Below are positions 1 through 7,272 of a DNA stretch of 11,005 nt, piece after piece. The DNA comes from Sulfurovum sp. GTDB lineage: Bacteria; Campylobacterota; Campylobacteria; Campylobacterales; Sulfurovaceae. The stretch is taken from contig DAOVZV010000013.1 of NCBI GenBank assembly GCA_030634925.1, forward strand, positions 1-11,005. The letters run 5' to 3'. The position numbers were made by a program, and so were the translations under genes. The notes under the pieces are model-generated. The model saw only the letters and a program-made list of their open reading frames with translations. It was not told the origin of the DNA and made no database searches. How positions within the stretch are numbered: the stretch's first letter is position 1; each line of letters begins with the position of its first letter.

Positions 1-2
1 AT

Positions 3-203
3 ATAATAAAATTAAATGATTTAAATCTATTTCAAGAGACGATTATAAAAGAGATTTATTGTGTTGCAAGTACTAAAACTACAAACAATACCAATCAAGA
101 GTGTAAAGAAAGTAGAGTAGAGACAGATAATCTTCTATTGGAACTTAATAACAAAGAGTATATAGATAACTCTTTGGCATCTATTGTTCTATTTTTGACT
201 TAG
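3..203 (+). pseudogene. Partial N-terminal sensor segment of the hybrid histidine kinase, cut off by a frameshift
   Basis: This frame is open from the left edge for 66 codons and ends at a TAG at 201-203. It has no start codon in the window, so the gene begins further left. The translation is a polar, helix-prone segment with two cysteines (IYCVAS near the start, then QECKE) and ends in LASIVLFLT. Directly past a T5 run the next frame continues with DLDNKKVANIDNFF and runs without a stop into the kinase. Inserting one T at 192-196 would join both as one protein. I therefore read it as the upstream part of the same sensor domain rather than a separate gene. The function of this part alone is unknown. 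Whether the break is a real mutation, a sequencing error or recoding cannot be decided here. Confidence 0.6.
192..196 (+). other. T5 tract at the apparent frameshift between sensor fragment and kinase
   Basis: The bases ATTTTTGAC are read as ATT TTT GAC in the downstream frame and as (CTA) TTT TTG ACT TAG in the upstream frame. A single missing T, or a -1 ribosomal slip on A_TTT_TTG, accounts for the switch. Both flanking frames have coding character, and no ribosome-binding site is visible for an independent downstream start. Confidence 0.5.
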
Positions 204-250
204 ACAATAAAAAAGTTGCAAATATAGATAACTTTTTTAATAAAAAATAT

Positions 251-3010
251 ATGAAAGATATACTTGTTGATATTCGTTATGAGATAGATATGGACTCATC
301 TATCTCTATTGATAAGTTAATTAATAGTAATTATTATAGTAAAATTTTAAATCCTCTTTTGGATGCGATGAATAGTATCTCCAAAGAGTATATCAAAGAT
401 AATTATGAATTTTATCATAAGTTTAAGACTATTGAACACTTTAGCAAATTAGACCAGATTTTGGTTACTTTCTATCTAGTAAACAAAACTCCTATATCAG
501 AAAATACACTCAAACAATGGGATGAGTATATTACAGAAACATCACTATCATTAAGTCTATTAGAAGAGAATAGAGAATATTTCAAAGATGTACAAGATGT
601 AATCAAATTCAAAAATGATTTTGCCAAGAGAGAAGAGATAAGAATTGACCTTATTATCCATTATGAGACAGGTACTTATGATACTTCTATTGGTGAATGG
701 AGTAATCTAAATGATAAAGAGAAGATTATTTTTGCACAGATAAATAATATTGTAAACAGTAATCTATCTACTCTAAAAGAGTCAAGTGAAGATATTGAAC
801 TACTACTAATTTTCTATTTTGGATTGATTGTATTAACTATCATATCTATAATATTTGTATTTAGTCACTACTCTTTTCTAAAAGAAGAAGATACTATTTT
901 GAAAAATGTTGTATTTGGTATCGAGAAATTATCTCTATTGAGTGAAGAGTTTGACTCTGATATTCCTGATATTCCTACTGATTTCAATAAGAAAAAAGAG
1001 GTCTATCGGTATCTGGAAACTATACTAAATCTCCTATATACAAAAGAGAGAGAGTCACAAGATGCCAATGTAGCCAAAAGTCTATTTTTGGCAAATATGT
1101 CTCATGAGATTAGAACACCACTCAATGGTATCTTGGGATTTTTGGGTATTTTGAAATCAACACCATTGACAGAAGACCAACAAGAGTTTATATCCATCAT
1201 CGAGACTAGTTCTGAAAATCTCTTGGCGATTATCAATGATATTTTGGATATTTCAAAGATTGCTGCAGACAAGATGACACTAGAAGAGGTCTCATTTGAC
1301 TTGACTGAACAAGTCACTAAAGTTATTGATATTTTATCTATAAAATCTGAACAAAAAGATATATCATTTAGTTTTTATATCGACCCTAAGTTGGCTACTC
1401 AACGCCTAGGTGACCCTACCAAAATATCACAAGTACTTACAAATCTTATTGGGAATGCTATCAAGTTTACACCTGAATATGGAATAATAGATGTATCTAT
1501 TGAAAAAACAATCCAAGATGACAAAGAGAGTATTATATTTAAAATAAAAGATTCTGGTATTGGTATCACTCCTGAAAATCAGATTAAGATTTTTGAAGCA
1601 TTTTCACAAGAAGATAGTAGTACCACTAGAGAGTTTGGTGGTACAGGATTAGGACTTGCTATATCTTCTCAAATGGTAGAGATAATGGGAGGAAATATAG
1701 AAGTTACTAGTAGCAAAGGTAATGGTAGTACATTCTTCTTTAGTTTGGATTTAGCAGAAGATATAACAGCTACAAAAGAGATAATTCCATCATTTGAGGA
1801 CTTAACTGTAGGACTAGCCCTACCTGTCAAAAATATATATAGACAAATAGATAAAATACGAATAGAATATTTGAAATATTTCAATGTAAAAGTCAAGATA
1901 TACTATTATGAAGATATATTTGAGAGTGAGTATCAGCTTGACTTTCCTGATATAATGATATTTGACCATCAATATATGAGACTACAAGGAGAACTAGATA
2001 CTCTATCTAATTTCCATCAATCTTCTGTAGTACTAATCACAAATGGTACACTCAAAGACCGTATTGACCCGAAGAGTCATATCCTAGATAATATTATATA
2101 TGCACCAATGACTCTAAAGAAAACATTGAATATATTAAATACCTTTACAAATAATGGTAAAAATAAGTATGAATCTTTACCAAGAATAATGATGAACGAG
2201 GAAGTATCTTTTGAGGGTATGAATATACTAGTAGCAGAAGATAATGTAATCAATCAAAAGCTTATTAGAATGACACTTGAAAAGCTAGATATAACCGTAG
2301 ATATTGCCAACAATGGTAAAGAAGCCGTAGAGATGAGAGAACGAGACAATAATTATGATATGATTTTGATGGATATTCAAATGCCTATAATGACAGGTAT
2401 TGAAGCTACTCATACTATCATAAAATATGAAAAAAGTAATAATATAGCACATATTCCAATTGTCGCACTAACAGCAAATGCACTAGTAGGAGATAGAGAA
2501 AAATATATAGATGAGGGTATGAGCAATTACCTATCAAAACCTCTGGAACTAGACCAACTAAAAAAGATTATATCAATATATTTCAAGTCTAAAATAGTTC
2601 CAAATGAAGAAGTTGTTATTGAAGAAATAGTAGAAGAAGAAACTATTATAAAAGAAGAGATTATAAAGCCTATATCTAATACTTCAAATATAGAAGAGAA
2701 GAGTGTATTATTATATACATCTGTTCCTCTAATGGCTACTATCTACAAAAAGATATTAATTAAACAAAACTATAATATAGAGATTATAGATAGTACAGAT
2801 GAGTTTTTAAATAGACTAGAAGAGAAGAGCTATAACTTTGTTCTATTTGACAAAAAAGGCTTTGATGACCAAGTATATATGATATATGATTTGATTTTAG
2901 ATAGTGGAGCAAAGCCTTATATTTTGGTATCCAAAACAGAAAGCCATCTCTTTGAAAGCAAAAATATTTTACACCCTGACTTGATAGGTCATAGTATGAT
3001 TGAGCTATAG
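251..3010 (+). CDS. Membrane hybrid sensor histidine kinase with one intact and two degenerate receivers
   Basis: Sensory phosphorelay kinase of the inner membrane. Counting from the ATG at 251, residues 1-183 form an all-helical, presumably periplasmic sensor segment, faintly like NIT-type nitrate/nitrite sensors. A membrane helix lies at about 184-205. HisKA follows with SHEIRTP (H285). HATPase_c has the N-box at N402, DSGIGI at 434-439 and GGTGLGL at 463-469. Residues 518-632 look like a degenerate receiver (FPDIMIFD, but no acidic pair or KP). Residues 657-778 form a complete receiver with E663/D664, phospho-acceptor D708, T741 and K763. After a Glu-rich linker (785-805) a second degenerate receiver occupies 816-900. 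There is no Hpt domain, so the output partner is elsewhere. The frame is open from 170, upstream of this ATG, which has no Shine-Dalgarno sequence. The true start is probably left of the window, before a frameshift at 192-196. The ligand is unknown. Confidence 0.88.
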   Translation: MKDILVDIRYEIDMDSSISIDKLINSNYYSKILNPLLDAMNSISKEYIKDNYEFYHKFKTIEHFSKLDQILVTFYLVNKTPISENTLKQWDEYITETSLSLSLLEENREYFKDVQDVIKFKNDFAKREEIRIDLIIHYETGTYDTSIGEWSNLNDKEKIIFAQINNIVNSNLSTLKESSEDIELLLIFYFGLIVLTIISIIFVFSHYSFLKEEDTILKNVVFGIEKLSLLSEEFDSDIPDIPTDFNKKKEVYRYLETILNLLYTKERESQDANVAKSLFLANMSHEIRTPLNGILGFLGILKSTPLTEDQQEFISIIETSSENLLAIINDILDISKIAADKMTLEEVSFDLTEQVTKVIDILSIKSEQKDISFSFYIDPKLATQRLGDPTKISQVLTNLIGNAIKFTPEYGIIDVSIEKTIQDDKESIIFKIKDSGIGITPENQIKIFEAFSQEDSSTTREFGGTGLGLAISSQMVEIMGGNIEVTSSKGNGSTFFFSLDLAEDITATKEIIPSFEDLTVGLALPVKNIYRQIDKIRIEYLKYFNVKVKIYYYEDIFESEYQLDFPDIMIFDHQYMRLQGELDTLSNFHQSSVVLITNGTLKDRIDPKSHILDNIIYAPMTLKKTLNILNTFTNNGKNKYESLPRIMMNEEVSFEGMNILVAEDNVINQKLIRMTLEKLDITVDIANNGKEAVEMRERDNNYDMILMDIQMPIMTGIEATHTIIKYEKSNNIAHIPIVALTANALVGDREKYIDEGMSNYLSKPLELDQLKKIISIYFKSKIVPNEEVVIEEIVEEETIIKEEIIKPISNTSNIEEKSVLLYTSVPLMATIYKKILIKQNYNIEIIDSTDEFLNRLEEKSYNFVLFDKKGFDDQVYMIYDLILDSGAKPYILVSKTESHLFESKNILHPDLIGHSMIEL

Positions 3011-3015
3011 CTATA
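3006..3015. other. Back-to-back stop codons inside a palindrome (TATAGCTATA)
   Basis: The kinase TAG at 3008-3010 (+) directly abuts the antiporter TAG, whose complement is 3011-3013, so the convergent genes have a 0-nt spacer. The ten bases form a perfect palindrome, too short and with no U-tract to be an intrinsic terminator. Transcripts from either side would have to run into the opposing gene. Confidence 0.75.
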
Positions 3016-4171
3016 TAATCTTAGACTCCAACACTTTAATAAGTGTCATGGAGATTAAAATCTCAAATATACTTGCTAGGATTAATTGATAATATGTCAA
3101 TAAATCTAGTAGCTTCGTCTCATATCCTATTGTGGCTACGGCTACAAGTAGTGTCAATGGCATAGATAAAGACAATGCTACTAGTAGGGCATCTCTTGAA
3201 CCACTTATGGTCTTTAGTACAATAGCTGAAAATATCCTTGATGTAATCATAAGAGCTGTGATAAGTAATGCACCTGATACTACTCCATCTAGTGGTAGGG
3301 CTTTGATGTCAAATGAAGCTCCAACATGTATGAAAAATAGTGGCACTAAAAAACCAAATCCAAGACTAGACATCTTCTCTTCTAGCTTTTTTTCATGATG
3401 GAAAAATGCAGATATAGCTATTCCTGCGATAAATGCACCTAGTGCTAACTCTAATTCTAGTAATAACATAACTGCTATCAATATAAAAAATAGTGCCATA
3501 GATAGACGAATATCTTGTGATGATGTATCTATTTTGGGTACGAGAGTCCGTTTGAACTCTGGAAACCACCAAAATAATATTTGTAGTGCCTTGTATAGTA
3601 CGATGATGACAAATATGAAAGCACCCAAATATGCTATCTTGATAACTAGGTTGATATTAAATCCTGTAGTAATAGCTGCATCAAATATCGTAAGTGTCGT
3701 GATACTCAATATCTCACCTAATACTCCTGCTATAAATGCCAACTGTATCCAAGGTTTATCTTTGCCATATACTTTTGATAATGTGGCTAATAATCCTATG
3801 GAGATGAGAGGCATAGATATAATTACAATAGCATTGAGGTCAAATATAAATCCAAATATCACAGAAAACATACCTATAAAAAACAAAAATATTATAGATT
3901 TTTGTATTACAGACTTGGGACTATTGGTAATCTGCTTCAAATCCACTTCCATACCTGCTAGAAACATTAGGTACAAAAATCCCATCTCTGCAATGAGGTC
4001 AAAATGGTGACTATGTCCAATAAAACCTATATATGCGACAACAGACCCCAATATAATCTCTACAGATGGAATAGGCAACCTAGAAAATTTGGATATATAA
4101 GGACTAATCCATATCAGTAGTGATAGTGTGAGTATCAGGGTTATATTAGTCTGTACTACATCGTGTGGCAA
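3011..4171 (-). CDS. CPA2-family cation:proton antiporter (Na+/H+ exchanger domain), membrane part only
   Basis: Predicted inner-membrane exchanger of monovalent cations for protons (Na_H_Exchanger fold, KefB/NapA-like). The 386 residues are almost wholly hydrophobic, with about 11-13 membrane segments. Family landmarks are the LPIPSVEIILG stretch (32-42), FLAGMEVDL (70-78), LALGAFIAGIAIS (242-254) and LFFIHVGASFDI (278-289). The position where many CPA2 members carry an acidic pair shows G152-E153. There is no C-terminal TrkA-N/RCK domain as in KefB/KefC, so it is probably not thiol-gated. The start is TTG at 4171, preceded by AGGA seven bases upstream; no nearby ATG is in frame. It overlaps the end of bioB by 26 nt and is third in the topA-bioB cluster, so it is likely translationally coupled. 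The transported ion cannot be fixed from sequence. Confidence 0.87.
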   Translation of the reverse strand: MPHDVVQTNITLILTLSLLIWISPYISKFSRLPIPSVEIILGSVVAYIGFIGHSHHFDLIAEMGFLYLMFLAGMEVDLKQITNSPKSVIQKSIIFLFFIGMFSVIFGFIFDLNAIVIISMPLISIGLLATLSKVYGKDKPWIQLAFIAGVLGEILSITTLTIFDAAITTGFNINLVIKIAYLGAFIFVIIVLYKALQILFWWFPEFKRTLVPKIDTSSQDIRLSMALFFILIAVMLLLELELALGAFIAGIAISAFFHHEKKLEEKMSSLGFGFLVPLFFIHVGASFDIKALPLDGVVSGALLITALMITSRIFSAIVLKTISGSRDALLVALSLSMPLTLLVAVATIGYETKLLDLLTYYQLILASIFEILISMTLIKVLESKII

Positions 4172-4997
4172 TTTGGTATCCTAATTGTTTAAGTCTATCT
4201 CTATCTATCTCTGCTTTTATCCCTTTGGTAGTGAGATAATCACCGATGACAATAGAGTTCGCTCCTGCTTCAAACATCTCTTTTTCATGATTGGTAAATA
4301 GCAGTTCTCTTCCTCCTGCTACCATTAATAGTCTATCTTCACCCAATAGATTATGAGCTTTTTTGATAATATCTAGTGCTTCTGCTAATTCTATATTTCT
4401 ACTTTTGATAGGTAAAGCAGGATTTGGATGATAAAAGTTTAAAGGTGTAGATTGAGGAGATAGAGAGGCTATGGAGTGGAGTAAATCATCTCTATCTTTA
4501 TCAGTCTCACCCATACCAAATATCCCTCCACAACACAAATCAAGTCCTACAGATTTGACATTTTCACAAGTCTCATATCTCTCTTCCCAGCTATGAGTTG
4601 AGCAGATTTCACTATAATACCTCTGTGATGTCTCTAGGTTATGATTATAGCTATCTACTCCACTCTCTTTGAGGTATTTTAGTTGTTCTTTGTTTGCTGT
4701 ACCATTACATGCTATTAGATTTAGTTCACTCACTTGTGCTTTGATAGCTTTGGCAGTTTTGGCTACAAACTCTAGCTTTTTGTCATCTAGTCCTTTTCCT
4801 GCTGTGACCAAACAATATCCCAACGCTCCATTTGATTTGGCTATTTTTGCCTCTGCTACTATATCATCTATCTTTTTGTAGGTGTATCTCTCTATGTCTG
4901 CGTGGTACCTAATGCTTTGGGTACAAAACTTACAATCTTCTTTGCAAACTCCACTTAATATATTGTTGATAGCACACAAAAATATCTCTTTCATCAT
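4146..4997 (-). CDS. bioB: Biotin synthase (radical SAM)
   Basis: Converts dethiobiotin to biotin by radical sulfur insertion, the last step of biotin synthesis, in the cytoplasm. At 283 aa it is the short Helicobacter/Campylobacter-type form, beginning MMKEIFLCAI, where E. coli BioB has about 346 aa. The radical SAM [4Fe-4S] motif is C18-x3-C22-x2-C25. YNHNLETS (117-124) and GGIFGMGET (157-165) are diagnostic. Auxiliary-cluster candidates are C62, C97 and the pair C155/C156. The position of the E. coli cluster ligand Arg260 aligns with M225 in LLMVAGGRE, and extra cysteines C132 and C144 occur in ICSTHSWEERYETC. This suggests the auxiliary cluster is not bound as in E. coli. The gene starts directly after the topA stop (TAG-ATG-ATG; either ATG is possible), and its end overlaps the antiporter start. 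No other bio gene is present. Confidence 0.96.
   Translation of the reverse strand: MMKEIFLCAINNILSGVCKEDCKFCTQSIRYHADIERYTYKKIDDIVAEAKIAKSNGALGYCLVTAGKGLDDKKLEFVAKTAKAIKAQVSELNLIACNGTANKEQLKYLKESGVDSYNHNLETSQRYYSEICSTHSWEERYETCENVKSVGLDLCCGGIFGMGETDKDRDDLLHSIASLSPQSTPLNFYHPNPALPIKSRNIELAEALDIIKKAHNLLGEDRLLMVAGGRELLFTNHEKEMFEAGANSIVIGDYLTTKGIKAEIDRDRLKQLGYQIATRCSTD
4179..4182 (-). promoter_or_regulatory. Shine-Dalgarno AGGA supporting the TTG start of the antiporter
   Basis: On the minus strand AGGA is followed by seven bases and then TTG at 4171. It lies inside the last codons of bioB. It decides the start, because no in-frame ATG exists near the N-terminus. Confidence 0.55.
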
Positions 4998-7199
4998 CTA
5001 CTCACTTGCACTTATTTTGTGTTTGCATTTGAAGCAGACAAATACCTCACCATCTTTGAGTGTCTTTTTGCCCATAGTATAATCACACTCTGGACACTTT
5101 TTATCTACTGGCTCGAAATTGGCTATAAATTTACATTTTGGATAATTGATACAACCGAAGAATTTACCTCTTTTACCCTCTCTCTCTTGGAGTTTGCCTC
5201 CACATTCAGGACAAGGAACAGTTAGCTCTTTCATAGCTTCCAATGATTTGGCATTTTTGCACTTTGGATACGCTGAACACGCCAAAAACTTACCTCTTTT
5301 GGAGTTTTTGATTACCATCATAGAGTTACACTTCTCACACTTCTCATCTGTCTCTTCTGGACCTTCTACCTCTGTACCATCTGTATTTTTGGTATATTTA
5401 CATTTGGGGAAATTACTACAAGCGATGAACTCTCCATAGCGACCCTTCCGTAATAGAAGCTCTGCTTCACACTTGGGACAAGACTCTCCTGTAGGTATCG
5501 CTACTTTGAGACTTTTGATATTTTTCTTGCCATCTTCTACCTTTTGCATAAATGGAGTATAGAACTCTTTTAGGATACTTTGCCAGTTGGTATTACCCTC
5601 TGCTACCTCATCTAGTTTCTCTTCCATATTTGATGTAAATCCACTATCTACTATCTCTGGAAAATGACTTTGCAACATATCTATCACAGTAAAGGCTATC
5701 TCAGTAGGGACAATCCTCTTTTTATCAATCTCTATATATTTTCTAGTCTGTAGTGTAGTAACTGTAGGTGCATAAGTACTAGGTCGTCCTATACCCAAAG
5801 ACTCCAATTTCTTGATTAGACTAGCTTCATTGTATCTAGGAGCTGGTTCGGTGAAGTGTTGAGCGTCTTTAATATCATCCATACTCACAGATTGACCCTT
5901 TGTGAGTTCTGGAAGTAATTTGTCTTTGTCACTATGTCCTGTAACTCTATAGAACCCATCAAAGAGTAGCTTTCTACCACTAGCCTTGAATGTACATTTG
6001 TCACCCTTAAACATCAAGCTCTGTGATTCCATCTGTGCTTCAGTCATTTGACACGCCAAAAATCTAGTATAGATTAGTTTGTATAGCTTAAGCTCATCAG
6101 CACTAAGATAGTTACTAGCCAATGCTACATCAAACTCCACCATAGTAGGACGAATAGCCTCATGAGCCTCTTGAGCGCCTTTGGATTTGCTAGAATATAC
6201 TTTTGGCTTTTCTGGTAGATACTTCTCTCCATAGTTATCTAGGATATAGTCTCTAGCAGATGATACTGCCTCTTTGGCTAAATTGAGTGAGTCTGTCCTC
6301 ATATATGTAATCACACCCATCGTTCCCTTGTCGGTCTTGACTCCCTCATATAGCTTCTGTGCTACCATCATTGTCTTTTTTGGAGAAAAGCCCAACTGCG
6401 TAGATGCTGATTGTTGCAAAGTAGATGTCATAAATGGAGGAGGTGTTTTGGTCTTTCTTTTGCTCTTTTCCAATGACAAAACGATGAACTCTTCACTCTT
6501 GGCACAATCTACTATCTCTTTGGCATCAGCTTCATTCTTGATAGTGAGCTTATCTATCTTCAATCCATTGTAGTCATATATAGATGCCTCTATATTCTTC
6601 TCAAACAACGCATCAATAGTCCAAAACTCTTCTGGGATAAACGCCTTTATCTCTCTTTCTCTCTCTATCACAATCTTTAGGGTAGAACTCTGTACTCTAC
6701 CTGCACTAAGACCCTTTTGTATCTTACTAGCAAGTAAAGGAGATAGCTTATACCCCACAATACGGTCTAGCATTCTCCTTGTCTGCTGTGCATCTACACT
6801 ATCCATATCTATCTTGCGTGGATTGTCTAGTGCATGTTGGATAGCACTCTTGGTAATCTCATGAAATACAATCCGTGGGAGAGAAGTAGGCTCTTTGCCA
6901 ATAGCCATAGCGATATGATAACCAATAGCCTCACCCTCTCTATCCTCATCGGTAGCTATAAATACAGTCTCTGCCTCTTTGGATAGTTTCTTTAGCTCTT
7001 TAACCACTGGATTGACATCTCTAGGTATAGAGTATTTGGGGACAAGGTCTCCACTCTCATCGTTTATAGTAATACCAAAAGTACTCTTTGGTAAATCACG
7101 GATATGTCCTTTAGAAGCTATGACCTTATAGTCTTTGCTTAGGAATGTACTTATCGTTCTGGCTTTAGCAGGAGATTCTACTATTATCAAATTTTTCAT
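4998..7199 (-). CDS. topA: DNA topoisomerase I (type IA)
   Basis: Relaxes negative supercoils by cutting and passing single strands. The 733 residues start with the TOPRIM domain (IIVESPAKA at 5-13 with E8; metal-binding DEDREGE at 84-90). The type IA core carries the nucleophile Y299 in ITYMRTDS (297-304), plus GLSAGRVQS (163-171) and GRPSTYAP (471-478). Four C-terminal zinc ribbons follow: C574/577/594/600, C621/624/641/647, C663/666/683/689 and C702/705/722/725. All cysteine sets are complete, so the protein looks intact and of normal length for the phylum. The ATG at 7199 encodes MKNLIIVESP, the expected N-terminus. The Shine-Dalgarno sequence is weak (GAG in AATGAGCATTT). It is first in the topA-bioB-antiporter cluster and probably read from the promoter at 7230-7246. 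Confidence 0.97.
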   Translation of the reverse strand: MKNLIIVESPAKARTISTFLSKDYKVIASKGHIRDLPKSTFGITINDESGDLVPKYSIPRDVNPVVKELKKLSKEAETVFIATDEDREGEAIGYHIAMAIGKEPTSLPRIVFHEITKSAIQHALDNPRKIDMDSVDAQQTRRMLDRIVGYKLSPLLASKIQKGLSAGRVQSSTLKIVIEREREIKAFIPEEFWTIDALFEKNIEASIYDYNGLKIDKLTIKNEADAKEIVDCAKSEEFIVLSLEKSKRKTKTPPPFMTSTLQQSASTQLGFSPKKTMMVAQKLYEGVKTDKGTMGVITYMRTDSLNLAKEAVSSARDYILDNYGEKYLPEKPKVYSSKSKGAQEAHEAIRPTMVEFDVALASNYLSADELKLYKLIYTRFLACQMTEAQMESQSLMFKGDKCTFKASGRKLLFDGFYRVTGHSDKDKLLPELTKGQSVSMDDIKDAQHFTEPAPRYNEASLIKKLESLGIGRPSTYAPTVTTLQTRKYIEIDKKRIVPTEIAFTVIDMLQSHFPEIVDSGFTSNMEEKLDEVAEGNTNWQSILKEFYTPFMQKVEDGKKNIKSLKVAIPTGESCPKCEAELLLRKGRYGEFIACSNFPKCKYTKNTDGTEVEGPEETDEKCEKCNSMMVIKNSKRGKFLACSAYPKCKNAKSLEAMKELTVPCPECGGKLQEREGKRGKFFGCINYPKCKFIANFEPVDKKCPECDYTMGKKTLKDGEVFVCFKCKHKISASE

Positions 7200-7229
7200 A
7201 AATGCTCATTTATATTAGGAGTTTTTGGC

Positions 7230-7246
7230 ATTGTATCACAAAAGTA
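7230..7246 (-). promoter_or_regulatory. Sigma-70 type promoter of topA
   Basis: Read on the minus strand this is TACTTTTGTGATACAAT. The -10 hexamer TACAAT covers 7230-7235 and the TTTTG element lies just upstream, the arrangement typical of Campylobacterota, where a clear -35 box is usually absent. Transcription would start near 7223, giving a leader of about 24 nt before the topA ATG. It lies in the only 73-nt gap between the VWA/TPR gene and topA. Confidence 0.5.
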
Positions 7247-7272
7247 GATAAATATATATTAACTAATTGACC

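Noticed and set aside
1102..1896. Minus-strand open frames within the HisKA/HATPase region (1102-1317 and 1669-1896)
   Set aside because: They are complementary to well-conserved kinase motifs and carry no features of their own.
3132..4010. Two plus-strand open frames (3132-3398 and 3534-4010) opposite the antiporter
   Set aside because: They are antisense shadows of a strongly supported membrane protein gene; they show no recognisable domain and no ribosome-binding site.
4146..4997. BioB as a degraded enzyme because the E. coli cluster Arg is replaced by Met
   Set aside because: All radical SAM cysteines and family motifs are intact, and the short Helicobacter-type enzymes appear to share the change, so it looks functional.
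7200..7272. Intrinsic terminator between the VWA-TPR gene and topA
   Set aside because: Only a weak AT-rich ATTAGTTAAT self-complementarity is present, with no GC stem or U-tract; read-through into topA cannot be excluded.
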